From Petrosia ficiformis (Eukaryota; Porifera; Demospongiae; Haplosclerida; Petrosiidae): a DNA stretch of 64,000 nt. This document shows, one piece after another, positions 12,416-23,164 of this stretch. The DNA lies in assembly GCA_947044365.1 (NCBI GenBank), contig OX345639.1:4258444-4322443 (forward strand), given 5' to 3'. Below the pieces are notes generated by a model. The model saw nothing but the letters and a program-made list of their open reading frames with translations. It made no database searches and had not been told where the DNA came from. The stretch's first letter is position 1. Every line of letters starts with the position of its first letter. A program made the translations under genes and the position numbers.

Positions 12416-15400
12416 ATGGCTTCTTTACTGTTGAAGTACAGAAACACCTCTTTTTTTTCTTTTTTGCGATATTACTCTGAAGTTAAATATCCACTGGAAT
12501 TAGGTACATTATCTCCAAATCATGAATCTCTTTATCAAGAGAGTTTAAAGAATCCTGAAAGGTTTTGGGGAGACCTTGCAAGACAAAGAGTAAGGTGGAT
12601 GAAACCTTTTGATCACGTGATGAATTGCAACATGAGAGAAGCAAACATGAAATGGTTTGAAGGAGGACAACTTAATATATCTGGTAAGACCTTTGATACT
12701 TGTCCAAGTACCCATTGCTTGCATGGGTACTGGTAATACTGGAATTAACATATAGTTCTATTACAGATAATTGTCTGGATCGACATGTACTGAAATATCC
12801 AGATCGTATTGCCCTTATATGGGAAAAGGATGAACCTAATGAATATGAGTCAATTACTTATCAGTAAAATAAAAATATGTTTATTTTCTTATATTAAGTT
12901 TTCAATTCTATTCAGAGAACTAAAGGACCTTACCTGTCGAGTTGCTAATGCTCTCAAAACCCAGGGTATCAAGAGAGGTGATAGAGTTGCTATATATATG
13001 CCTGTATCACTAATGGCAGCCGCTACTATGTTAGCTTGTACCAGAATAGGAGCTGTACACAGGTGAGTGTGTAATATATAATTTATATGTACAGTACAAT
13101 TATATTACATTGATACACAGTGTGGTGTTTGCAGGATTCAGTGCTGAAGCATTGAGAAGTAGAATACTTGATGGTATATATATATATAATATGTATATGT
13201 ATGTATGTATTTAGAATTATATATATATTATATATATTATATATATATAATATATAATATATGTAATATATATATAATATGTATATATGTATGTATTATA
13301 TATATATGTATGTTATGTTGTTTAGCTAAAGCAGAAAGTGTTATTACAACTGATGAAGGAATAAGAGGAGGAAAGATCATTCCTTTGAAACAGACAGTAG
13401 ATGATGCTGTGAAGGAGTGTCCTTCTATCAAGAGGGTTCTTGTAGCTACACGTACAGGTGCTAATGTACCAATGGTACCTGATAGAGATTATAAATTAGA
13501 GGAACTAATAGCTGTAGAATCAACTGAATGTCCTCCTGAACCAATGAATAGTGAAGATCCTTTGTTCATGTTATATACATCAGGTAGTACTGGAAAACCT
13601 AAAGGAATATTACACACTCAGGCTGGTTATCTCCTATATACTGGACTCACTCAACAGGTAGTTGATTCATCTATCTTTCCATCCATTCATCCATCTATTT
13701 ATCCATGCATTCATTCATTCACTCACATATGTATCTATCTTACGACTTATATTGTAAAGTATGTGTTTGACTACAAACCAGGAGATATATTTGCCTGTGT
13801 GGCTGATATTGGTTGGATCACTGGTCATTCACATTCTATATATGGTCCATTGAGTAATGGTGGTACCTCTGTTATGTTTGAGAGTATACCAATATATCCA
13901 GACCCAGGTTAGTTATTATTAATTAATGAATTAAAATAACAAACAAGTGATAAATACTATTAGAAAAATGTGTTATAATTAATGTTCATTACACATGTAA
14001 ATATTAGTTAATAACCATTAACAACTTAACGACATATACAATAATTAATAATTATATACATTATGTACACTCATGTATATTTATATTATATATGTATTAC
14101 ATTCTTACTTATTTTAGTATAGTATATTACTCTAGTATAATTATGTATATTATTCTAGTATATTACTCTAGTATAATTATGTATATTATTATACTATATT
14201 ACTCTAGTATAATTATGTATATTATTCTAGTATATTACTCTAGTATATGTATATTATTCTAGTATATTATTCTACACTACATATCATGTACATTATATTT
14301 GAAAATTTATATGAGCAGCTATTCTAACTGCAATCATTTCTTGCCATTCTTCATTTTCATCTATATTATTAAGAAGCACTTCAACAACTTCTCTCACTTT
14401 TTGCTTTCTAATTGTTTTATCCATCACTTGAAATGCTTTCAGATTGTATTGATGGACTCTACGATATTGAAGATATTCATGAAATGTATCGTGAATGTCA
14501 TGAAGGTTTTTACTATGAATATCCAGGCCCTATGAATAGAAATAAGATGAAGTAATAAAATGGCAGAGAACATAATAGAAAACTCACCTGTATTTTGGCA
14601 TGGCGGATGTTCAGTTCAACTTTCTCCACAAATGCTATCACACTCACAAAGAAGTCCTCAATATATTGTGTTGTACCACACTTTCTTTTACCTCTATTCC
14701 TGTGACGATAGTTGTCAGTCAGGTTTTGTTGATGTGCTAAACAGTCAGCAATTTGACGAAGATTTTGTGTTGTGTCAAATATATATTTTTCAGGGATCTT
14801 ATGACAAAATACAACTGTACTGTAAATTGTACGATTAAAATAGAAGTGTTTCATTTGCCAACGAAAGTCTAGAGAATACTTTCCAAGAACCATTTTAGGG
14901 TCTTGGGTAATGCCTCTTTCACCCTTCTTCTCACGTGCTTCAGGATCTTCATAATTGATTTTTTTACTCAATTTCGATGCATGATCAATCAGTTTATGAA
15001 AAAACTTTGCGGCTTCATCTTCAGCTCGTCTTTGAAAATCCATATTTGAAGGACACAATGGATCTAAGCTATACTCGGGCTCTCCTGTGACTGTGTCCTG
15101 AACTTTTCTAATTGGACCTAGAGGACGAGCTACATATAGAGAAAAAGAGCTGTGTCTTAATGAATATTGTTATAAAAAGGTCTCACCTTTATCTCTATAA
15201 GTGGGTGTGGTCTTTTCACTGGACGGGACATCTGTTAATGTGATCTTAGAGTCATGGGTATGAGGCTGGTGAATGGATGTTGTTTTATTCCCCTCATGGG
15301 TATCAGGCTGATGAATAGTTTCTGTTTTATTTTGGGGTTCTGGTTTAATGTGATCATCACTTAGTCTAATAGGTTTAGTGGTATTGTCTTGTGGGTGTGA

Positions 15401-17915
15401 TTTATGTGATACTATCTCTTTTTGATATTTGGGTTCATGTTGTGATCTCTGTTTGCTAGCATGTTTTTCTCTTGGGCAATCGTTAGGAGCACATGATAAT
15501 GGTGGTAGTTTCTTGTATGTTAGATCACCATTATTGGGTCGAGAGTTTTGTTTTTTCATATCAGTATATACTGAGTGTGGGAACGGTGGTATGGGACTCG
15601 GGATATAGGATGGACTGGAACCAGAGAGTGATGGTATGGAATTAGATCTAGATCCAAGACCTGATGATACATCTGAACTAAATTGTTTGGGACTGGGACT
15701 GGGACTAAATGACAAATGACCGAATGATGTAAAACTAGAGCCAGAATCAGACTGCCACAAAACATTGGGTGGAGTACCTGGACTCATGAAGTGAATTGAT
15801 GAGTTTGAACTGTATCCAGAAACATATTGATGATATAATTCAGTACATGGGGATGAGGAGAAAGTATTACTAGCTCCACCTATATGAGATATCTATAGTG
15901 ATTTATTTATTACACATAATGAATGATCTTACCTTGAGGGTAATAATGACTGTCATTAATATTATGGTATTGTTCTGAGTGTCTTCCTGCCATTACAAAC
16001 TATTTATCTTCATTTTGTAAAGCAATGGTATACTATAATTACAAATACTAAAATACTCTTACAGTAGTTTTGCAATTGGGTTAGTTAATACAGTTTGTTT
16101 ACAGGATTAAAGCTGACTATGGCATTTTGTTTGCATGTAGGAGTATGATTGTCACCCCCACTAGTTTAGTTTGCACTACATCATACAATCACTCATCCTG
16201 TTTGTGTTATTACTTAATTAACACAAACTGCTTCAAATTTAAGAGTTTCAACTGATAGTACCACACTTGGATATTTGATACTTCCAATAATAGTGTCAAT
16301 TTATAATAATAGCATCATAATTTCTAATAATAACAGCTTGGTAATTTTACAAATAATAGTGGCAGTTTCTGATAATAGTAACATAGTTTCTAATAATAGT
16401 ATCATAGTTTCCAATAATAGTAACATAGGTTCTGTATCATAGTTTCTAATAATAGTAACATAGGTTCTAATAAAAGTATCATAGTTTCTAATAATAGTAG
16501 CATAGGTTCCAATAATAGTATCATAGTTTCTAATAATAGTAACAGTTTCTAATAATAGTAACATAGTTTCTAATAATAGTAATGTAGTTTCTAATAATAA
16601 CAGTTATCATAGTTTCAAATAATATCATAATAGTAACATAATTATTTAAAAATAGTAGTAACAGTTTCTAATAATAGTAACGTAGTTTCTAATAATAGTA
16701 TCATAAATAGTATCCATCGTAGTTAATAATAATAGTATCATAGTTCTAATAATAGTATTATAGTTACTAATAATAGTATCATAGTTCTAATAATAGTATC
16801 ATAGTTACTAATAATAGTATCAAAGTTTTTAAGTAGTTTTGAAATGGTAACATGATGATTTTGTTATATTGTATATTGTTATATGTTACTGTTACAGGTC
16901 GCTATTGGGAAATGGTTGAACGTCTTAAAGTCACACAGATATATCTTGCTCCAACTGCTCTTAGATTATTACTAAAAGCTGGAGATAAGTATGTTAAGAA
17001 ATATGACAGATCAACTCTACGTATACTGGGATGTGGTATGTATAGTAATCACACATAACTGCATGTTACTCATTATTATGATATATAGTTGGTGAACCAT
17101 TAAATGATGAAGCTTGGAAGTGGTATCATAGTGTAGTAGGAGAGAACAGATGTACTGTAGTAGATACATGGTGGCAGACAGGTGACTGAATATAATTATA
17201 TATATATACATACTATATACTATATACAGACTGATTTGTTGGTAATATTACAAGAGAATACTTGTAAATATATTGTTTATTAGAAACTGGAGGTATTATG
17301 ATAACACCTCGTCCTGGTCCCAGTAACTCCATTCCTAAACCAGGTTTTCCAATGATACCATTTTTTGGTATTGAACCAGTTCTAATGACTGAAGATGTTA
17401 GTCTGTATTGTTAGTACCCATCAAGTGTTCATTCATTTATCTATCTCTCTCCATAGGGTAAAGAGATAGAAGGTAATGATGTAACTGGTAATCTATGTAT
17501 TCGTCATCCCTGGCCTGCTATGGCTAGGACCATATATGGAGATCATGAGAAATATGTTAATACTTATTTCACTAAATATCCAGGTATTATATATATATAT
17601 ATATAATTATATATATATCCTCACATATAATAATATACAGGTTATTATTTTACTGGTGATGGTGCTTATCGTGATGCTGATGGTCATTATCAGATTACAG
17701 GTAGAGTTGATGATGTTATTAATGTTAAAGGTCATCGATTAGGAACTGCTGAACTGGAGAGTGCAATGGTAATATAATAAAAACAATTAGAAAAGAACAG
17801 TGTAACATCCTTCTTTTAGGATCATGATAGAAGGGTAGCAGAAACTGCAGTTGTGGGGTTTCCTCATGATGTATTTGGAGAAGGTATATATAATTATATT
17901 CTAGTACACTGCTAT

Positions 17916-17949
<34 letters not shown>

Positions 17950-18348
17950 CACTAACTCTTTATTGAAGACACACTTAGCAAATCATTATTTCCTATAGGT
18001 ATATATGCATATGTTATATTAAAAGATGGTGTTGATGATGATGAACAAGTGATACAGGAAGACTTGAAGAAACTTATTAAGACACAAATAGGATCATTTG
18101 CAGTACCACAGCAAATTCTAGTAAGTATTTCATCCATTTATGATAAGAGAGTTCACAAGTTCATTTTTGATTGATGTAACTATTACTAGATATCTCCTGG
18201 TCTACCAAAGACTCGTTCTGGTAAAATCATGCGTAGAATATTACGAAAGATAGCAGCAAATGAAACTGAAGATCTAGGTGATGTTACCACTTTAGCAGAT
18301 CCTTCTGTTGTAAAATTGATTATCAGTAAACATGAAAATACAAACTAA
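12416..18348 (+). CDS. ACSS1: Acetyl-CoA synthetase, mitochondrial (ACSS1-like)
   Basis: AMP-forming acyl-CoA synthetase that activates acetate to acetyl-CoA via an acetyl-adenylate. The start ATG 12416 gives a basic, hydroxylated and hydrophobic N-terminus ([20 protein letters not shown]) typical of a mitochondrial targeting peptide. Family motifs in order: ACS N-terminal domain ([20 protein letters not shown]), P-loop-like [55 protein letters not shown], hinge [20 protein letters not shown], and the catalytic-lysine motif [14 protein letters not shown]. Stop TAA at 18346-18348. All key residues are present, so the enzyme should be active. It could also accept propionate, which sequence alone cannot settle. 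The intron from 13914 to about 16890 is very large for this locus and holds an antisense gene (14293-15993) and AT-rich repeats. Confidence 0.93.
13180..13315. repeat. (TA)n-rich intronic tract
   Basis: TATA/TATG-rich tract within a short ACSS1 intron, ending just before the acceptor and exon [12 protein letters not shown]. Confidence 0.85.
14090..14280. repeat. AT-rich tandem repeat in the ACSS1 intron
   Basis: Several copies of TATTACTCTAGTATAATTAT-type units of about 28-30 bp lying just past the stop codon of the nested antisense gene, so possibly in its 3' UTR. Confidence 0.85.
14293..15993 (-). CDS. Unrecognised protein nested antisense in an ACSS1 intron
   Basis: Four exons on the minus strand: 15933-15993 (ATG at 15991-15993, [20 protein letters not shown]), 15187-15879, 14588-15129 and 14293-14529 (TAA at 14293-14295). 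All joins are in frame at GT-AG sites. The N-terminal half (about 250 residues) is a low-complexity, disordered region rich in Ser, Pro, His and Thr, with [19 protein letters not shown] repeats. The C-terminal half is a folded-looking domain starting [20 protein letters not shown], then [20 protein letters not shown], and ending with [20 protein letters not shown]...[12 protein letters not shown]. The same domain occurs in the gene at 18484-19567. There is no predicted membrane helix here, unlike the paralogue. I do not recognise the domain and assign no function. Complete length is about 510 residues. Confidence 0.85.
16290..16830. repeat. TAATAATAGTA-type tandem repeat
   Basis: About 540 bp of degenerate units around AGTTTCTAATAATAGTAACA in the ACSS1 intron, upstream of the nested antisense gene and just before the ACSS1 acceptor at about 16890. 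Confidence 0.9.
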
Positions 18349-18483
18349 CAGCTAGCTGTATGTGAAGATTAAAAACAGTATTTTGTTTATTTTTTGTTTT
18401 ATTAACAATTGCATTATTGTAATGAAAATAAATGACTAAGGAATAAACGAAGATCTCAAACAAAGATCTCAAAACAAAGTTAG

Positions 18484-19567
18484 TTAATGTTCTAATTGAT
18501 AGCGAAATCTTGGTAAAACAGCAACAGCCATTACCTCCCATACATCATCTGAATATCCATGTGTCATAATGTCTTCTATAGTAGCCATTATGACTTCCTT
18601 TCTAGTGTCAGGATCCATATGTTTGAATACTCTTCTATTGTGTCGTGACAGATCAGCATAAGGAATATGTTCATCAATGAATAATCTCTGGATTGCTACC
18701 ACATTATGATAATGATCCTTCATTGCCTATATTAGAACTACATATAACCTACGCACTGTACATAATACATGAACATACCTTTGACACTGAAGGAATAAGT
18801 GCTTTTATCAATTCCACAAGTGCTATTCCATTTTCCATTGAATCCATTATAGCCTGTCTTGCTCTGCTACTAATATCGTTACCTCCTGTTTCTTGTTCTT
18901 CCTGGAGATATATTCCATGAGATCGTTTGTTAGCAGTAACTTTAAGAAGATCACAAAGATTACGTATATGGTAACCAATGGAGGCTATCACTTCAACTTT
19001 GTATGGAGGACCTTTAGAGATCTTCAAAGTTTTCATTAAATCTGATCGTTCTAATGGGGAAGAATTGTAACGGATAACAGAATCCTTTCTCCTTTGATCT
19101 TTGGTTCCTGTGAGCAGGAATGAATATTCTCTTCCATTATGGAAAAAATGTTTCAACATCCAGCGATAATCTAAAATGAATTTTTCAGAACGTCCACCCT
19201 CGTAATCTTGAAATGCGATCCCAAAAGTTTCAGAAATTGGTAATACAACCTCAGTACCCATTATATACAACAGCTTCGTTAACTCATCTTCAAATCTCCT
19301 CTGATAATCAAGGTTTGAAGGTCGGAAAGGGTCAACCCAAAAAACTTTCTTTCTTCCCACATGACTAGTTATGTCTCTCACTCGACCTAATACTTTAGTT
19401 TTCTTTTGTACCCTCAGTCTGATCGTGTGATAACAGCAGTATATACAAGTGGTAAACATCACCACTAGCAAAGCTATTATCAAGGCTATGTAACTGAATC
19501 CAGCTTTATCAATAAAAGAAAAGACAACCTTCTTCCATTCATCCATATTTTCATAATTCAATGCCAC
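18484..19567 (-). CDS. Membrane-anchored paralogue of the nested unrecognised protein
   Basis: Two exons: 18779-19567 (ATG at 19565-19567) and 18484-18726 (TAA at 18484-18486), joined in frame (PSVSK/AMKDHYHN). About residues 25-46 form one strong hydrophobic helix (SYIALIIALLVVMFTTCIYC), followed by basic residues, so it is probably a single-pass membrane protein with a cytosolic C-terminal domain. That domain starts DPFRPSNLDYQRRFEDELTK and continues KFILDYRWMLKHFFHNGREY; the last exon has RHNRRVFKHMDPDTRKEVIM and WEVMAVAVLPR. These align with the same positions of the gene nested in ACSS1, proving paralogy, although overall identity is modest. It has no low-complexity N-terminus. Function unknown. 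It is convergent with ACSS1 (136 bp between stops) and divergent from DNAJC22 (85 bp between starts). Confidence 0.87.
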
Positions 19568-19652
19568 GTGTGTGTGGACAGAGATTTGGGGGAGGGGAGG
19601 GTCTGGAGGAATAGACTTACTTCCTAAACCTCAATTGTCCAGTTCATAGAGA

Positions 19653-20720
19653 ATGACATATTACTGCTCTATTACATTCATTCTTTGGCTCTTTGGTGGA
19701 TGGTGTGGCCTTCATCATTTCTATCTAGGCAGAGATAAACATGGATTTCTGTGGGCTACTAGTTTTGGTGGGTTTATATTAGGATGGTGGAAGGATTTCT
19801 CAAGACTAGGAGCCTATACCGAGGAAGCTAACAATCCTTATAAAGCAACAGCAAATGAAAGACCATCTAAAATGACTACAGTTTATAGATTTCTTGGTTT
19901 CTTTATATTTAGTATGTTCTATCGTAGGATATTCCTCAACGCTATCCCTTTTGATGAATTTTCCTCAACTCAATATAATATTCTTGTTCTTCTCATTGCC
20001 CCCCTTGGAGTCACATTTACAACTTATATTATTAGCAATATTGGACACACAAAATGTTCAATCAAGTATCCAATGGTAGGAGCATATGTTGGAGAAATCT
20101 TATTTGGCCATATCCATCTTGTGTGGGAAGACACGAATGTCATTCTAGTGATCTTGTGCAGTGCAATACCATGTATGGTGTATTGGAGGAAGAGACAAGA
20201 AAAAATTAAAATGAAATTGAGTCATCGTATTGTATTGTGGGGTTGTATGGGTTTACTATTCTGCGGGTTGTGGACATCGTATTGTTATTACAATGTTGAG
20301 ATATATGTAGAAGAGCTGGATGAAGAAGTGAAGTTAAGAGATATTTTGAATGATATTTTCAATAGTCCAGAATGGGCAGAGATGAGAAAAGAATTTAAAA
20401 ATGCAATCCTGTTATTTTGGGACACTGGGGGTGATTATGATAAGACATGGTTCCTTATTCAAGAAGGTGTAGCTACATCTCGAATTTACCAAGCCATAGA
20501 AACAATGGAGTTTGATCGTACAATGAGATTGGAAAAAGAGATAACGGAAGAAGTATTGACTAAACGGTATAGAGAATTATCACGTAAATGGCACCCAGAC
20601 AAACACAATGTTGAAGAGAAAGAAATAGCTCAAGAGAAGTTCATAGAAATTCAAAAAGCATATGAAACTCTTAAAACAGTTATCACAAGAAAAACAAAAA
20701 CTAGAAAAACAGAATTATAA
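19653..20720 (+). CDS. DNAJC22: DnaJ homologue subfamily C member 22 (wurst-like)
   Basis: Intronless 355-residue polytopic membrane protein. The N-terminal TM2 domain has LFGGWCGLHHFYLGRDKHGF and FGGFILGWWKDFSRL. Several further hydrophobic segments follow, at about residues 80-100, 108-130, 140-185 and 198-218. A C-terminal J domain (about residues 290-345) carries the Hsp70-activating HPD motif in LSRKWHPDKHN. This TM2-then-J order is the hallmark of DNAJC22, whose Drosophila homologue wurst acts in clathrin-mediated endocytosis and binds Hsc70. The length matches the family. The start ATG 19653 is the first in frame and lies 85 bp from the divergent membrane-protein gene, suggesting a shared promoter. 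It is convergent with the asparaginase gene, 80 bp between coding ends. Confidence 0.95.
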   Translation: MTYYCSITFILWLFGGWCGLHHFYLGRDKHGFLWATSFGGFILGWWKDFSRLGAYTEEANNPYKATANERPSKMTTVYRFLGFFIFSMFYRRIFLNAIPFDEFSSTQYNILVLLIAPLGVTFTTYIISNIGHTKCSIKYPMVGAYVGEILFGHIHLVWEDTNVILVILCSAIPCMVYWRKRQEKIKMKLSHRIVLWGCMGLLFCGLWTSYCYYNVEIYVEELDEEVKLRDILNDIFNSPEWAEMRKEFKNAILLFWDTGGDYDKTWFLIQEGVATSRIYQAIETMEFDRTMRLEKEITEEVLTKRYRELSRKWHPDKHNVEEKEIAQEKFIEIQKAYETLKTVITRKTKTRKTEL

Positions 20721-20799
20721 TTCATTTGATAAACTTACTAATACATATTTGAGTTAGCAAATATATTTTTGGTTACAACTTTTTTTCTGAATGATAGTA

Positions 20800-21957
20800 T
20801 CATATGATATTAACTCTAGGATTATCAATTCCAGTTTCAATATGACCACTAGGATCAATACTAGTCCATGCCATACGAAGTGTTGTAAAACCTTTACCAA
20901 TAACACCATCTTTAGTAATAAGAATGAGTCCTCCCTTTCCTCCTGTTTTATCCCACATATATCGGAGGGCTTGATCTATTGATTCATCAACTGAGTGAGT
21001 AGCCAATAGAGACAAGACACGATGAGCAAGAGTAATTCGAGTTATGGACTCACCATGTCCAGTAGTAGACACACCCCCTAAATTATCATCAGCTAATCCA
21101 CCACAACCTATTATAGGAGAATCCCCTATTCTTCCTGGTCGTTTTAAGGTTATTCCACCAGTGGAAGTTGCACATGCTATATTACCATGTACATCTCTTG
21201 CTACAGCTCCCACAGTATCCCGAGTAGGATTGGTATGGTCAGTGTCCTGAGTAGGATGGGTGTGGTCAGCGTCGATATCTCTATCTTGAGTAGGATAGGT
21301 GTGGTCATGGGTGTGGTCAATGTCCTGAGGAGGATGGGTGTGGTCATGGGTGTGGTCAATGTCCTGAGGAGGATGGGTGTGGTCATGGGTCTGGTCGATG
21401 TCCTGAGGAGGATGGGTGTGGTCATGGGTCTGGTCAATGTCCTGAGAAGGATGGGTATAGTCGGACGATGTCTCATTAAACGTTTTCCCTACAACATTTT
21501 TATATTTAGTGAAATTCTTCCATTTTTGTTTCATTTCAGGAGACATGAGTTCCTCAGTACTAACATCTGGAATGCCACGTTCCCTTGCAAACTCTTTAGC
21601 TCCCTCTCCAATTAGCATCACATGATCTGTTTTCTCCATCACCAGACGAGCTAACGAAACAGGATTAGCAACACCCTTAATTCCTCCTACAGAACCAAGC
21701 TGTAGATTTTTTCCTTCCATTATCATAGCATCCATTTCAATATCACCATTACTATTCAGTACTGCTCCATGACCAGCATTAAAATGATAATCATCTTCTA
21801 AAACTCTCACTGCAGCTTCAACAGCATCAAGAGATGATCCACCAGACTCTAGCACTTTATGACCTACAATAGCTGCTCTCTTACAACCTTCCATTATAGA
21901 AGGTACCATGTCATCAGAAATAGCATAAGCACCTCCATGAACAATAATGGCAGCCAT
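20800..21957 (-). CDS. ASRGL1: Isoaspartyl peptidase/L-asparaginase, copy A, repeat linker
   Basis: Intronless 385-residue Ntn-hydrolase proenzyme that cleaves L-asparagine and isoaspartyl dipeptides after autocleavage into alpha and beta chains. Alpha-chain motifs: AAIIVHGGAYAI, GGSSLDAVEAAVRVLEDDYH, FNAGHGAVLNSNGDIEMDA, GGIKGVANPVSLARLVMEKT. Beta chain: nucleophile Thr in DTVGAVARDVHGNIACATST, then GGITLKRPGRIGDSPIIGCG and STTGHGESITR, so all catalytic and substrate-binding residues are present. The linker just before the nucleophile is replaced by about six copies of a unit like DHTHPPQDIDQTH. The residue before the nucleophile is Asp, not the Gly usual in the vertebrate protein. The C-terminus GIDNPRVNII is complete. 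Copy B lies 48 bp upstream on the same strand. Lack of introns suggests an old retrocopy (inference). Confidence 0.93.
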   Translation of the reverse strand: MAAIIVHGGAYAISDDMVPSIMEGCKRAAIVGHKVLESGGSSLDAVEAAVRVLEDDYHFNAGHGAVLNSNGDIEMDAMIMEGKNLQLGSVGGIKGVANPVSLARLVMEKTDHVMLIGEGAKEFARERGIPDVSTEELMSPEMKQKWKNFTKYKNVVGKTFNETSSDYTHPSQDIDQTHDHTHPPQDIDQTHDHTHPPQDIDHTHDHTHPPQDIDHTHDHTYPTQDRDIDADHTHPTQDTDHTNPTRDTVGAVARDVHGNIACATSTGGITLKRPGRIGDSPIIGCGGLADDNLGGVSTTGHGESITRITLAHRVLSLLATHSVDESIDQALRYMWDKTGGKGGLILITKDGVIGKGFTTLRMAWTSIDPSGHIETGIDNPRVNII

Positions 21958-22005
21958 GATTCACTAATGAATACAATTAATAGTTAATAAAAACAACAAT
22001 CATAA

Positions 22006-23121
22006 TTATATGATATTAACTCTAGGATTGTCAATTCCAGTTTCAATATGACCACTAGGATCAATACTAGTCCATGACATATGAAGTGTTGTAAAACCTT
22101 TACTAATAACACCATCTTTAGTAATAAGAATGAGTCCTCCCTTTCCTCCTGTTTTATCCCACATATATCGGAGGGCTTGATCTATTGATTCATCAACTGA
22201 GTGAGTAGCCAATAGAGACAAGACACGATGAGCAAGAGTAATTCGAGTTATGGACTCACCATGTCCGGTAGCAGACACACCCCCTAAATTATTATCAGCT
22301 AATCCACCACAACCTATTATAGGAGAATCCCCTATTCTTCCTGGTCGTTTTAAGGATATTCCACCAGTGGAAGTTGCACATGCTATATTACCATGTACGT
22401 CTCTTGCTACAGCTCCCACAGTATCCTGAGTAGGATGGGTGTGGTCAGTGTCCTGAGTAGGATGGGTGTGTTCAATGTCCTGAGTAGGATGGGTGTGCTC
22501 AGTGTCCTGGGTAGGATGGGTGTGTTCAATGTCCTGAGAAGGATGGGTGTGCTCAGTGTCCTGAGTAGGATGGGTGTGTTCAATGTCTTGAGGAGGATGG
22601 GTGTGCTCAGTGTCGATATCTCTATCCTGAGTAGGATGGGTGTGATCAGTGTCCTTAGGTTTCTTTACTTTATGTTTCTTTGTTTTATGCGGAGACATGA
22701 GTTCCTCAGTACTAACATCTGGAATGCCACGTTCCCTTGCAAAGTCTTTAGCTCCCTCTCCAATTAGCATCACATGATCTGTTTTCTCCATCACCAGACG
22801 AGCTAACGAAACAGGATTAGCAACACCCTTAATTCCTCCTACAGAACCAAGCTGTAGATTTTTTCCTTCCATTATCATAGCATCCATTTCAATATCTCCA
22901 TCACTATTCAGTACTGCTCCATGACCAGCATTAAAATGATAATCATCTTCTAAAACTCTCACTGCAGCTTCAACAGCATCAAGAGATGATCCACCAGACT
23001 CTAGCACTTTATGACCTACAATAGCTGCTCTTTTACAACCCTCTATTATGGGTGTCCTTTTTGAATTACTCATTTTGCCACATCCTCCATGAACTATAAT
23101 AGCAGCCATCACCCTCAACAC
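22006..23121 (-). CDS. ASRGL1: Isoaspartyl peptidase/L-asparaginase, copy B, repeat linker
   Basis: Tandem paralogue of copy A, 371 residues, intronless. A second in-frame Met five residues in (MAAIIVHGGCGKMSNSKRTP) matches the start of copy A and is the likelier start. Both enzyme halves are nearly identical to copy A (for example GGSSLDAVEAAVRVLEDDYH and GGISLKRPGRIGDSPIIGCG), including the nucleophile context QDTVGAVARD and TGHGESITR. The differences concentrate in residues about 12-25 and in the linker, which here holds about nine short units like EHTHPTQDT after a Lys-rich stretch (KTKKHKVKKPKD) absent from copy A. Active-site residues are intact. The start is only 43 bp from the divergent MED6 ATG (55 bp from the second Met). 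Confidence 0.93.
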   Translation of the reverse strand: MLRVMAAIIVHGGCGKMSNSKRTPIIEGCKRAAIVGHKVLESGGSSLDAVEAAVRVLEDDYHFNAGHGAVLNSDGDIEMDAMIMEGKNLQLGSVGGIKGVANPVSLARLVMEKTDHVMLIGEGAKDFARERGIPDVSTEELMSPHKTKKHKVKKPKDTDHTHPTQDRDIDTEHTHPPQDIEHTHPTQDTEHTHPSQDIEHTHPTQDTEHTHPTQDIEHTHPTQDTDHTHPTQDTVGAVARDVHGNIACATSTGGISLKRPGRIGDSPIIGCGGLADNNLGGVSATGHGESITRITLAHRVLSLLATHSVDESIDQALRYMWDKTGGKGGLILITKDGVISKGFTTLHMSWTSIDPSGHIETGIDNPRVNII

Positions 23122-23164
23122 ACCCTTAATAATTAATATTCATTGATTACAAAAATTAATTATA

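Noticed and set aside
14560..14838. Plus-strand open frame in the ACSS1 intron
   Set aside because: Antisense shadow of the well-supported third exon of the nested minus-strand gene.
21187..21615. Plus-strand open frame opposite the asparaginase linker
   Set aside because: Antisense shadow of the repeat linker; the same holds for 22393-22767 and the alternative minus frame at 21201-21476.
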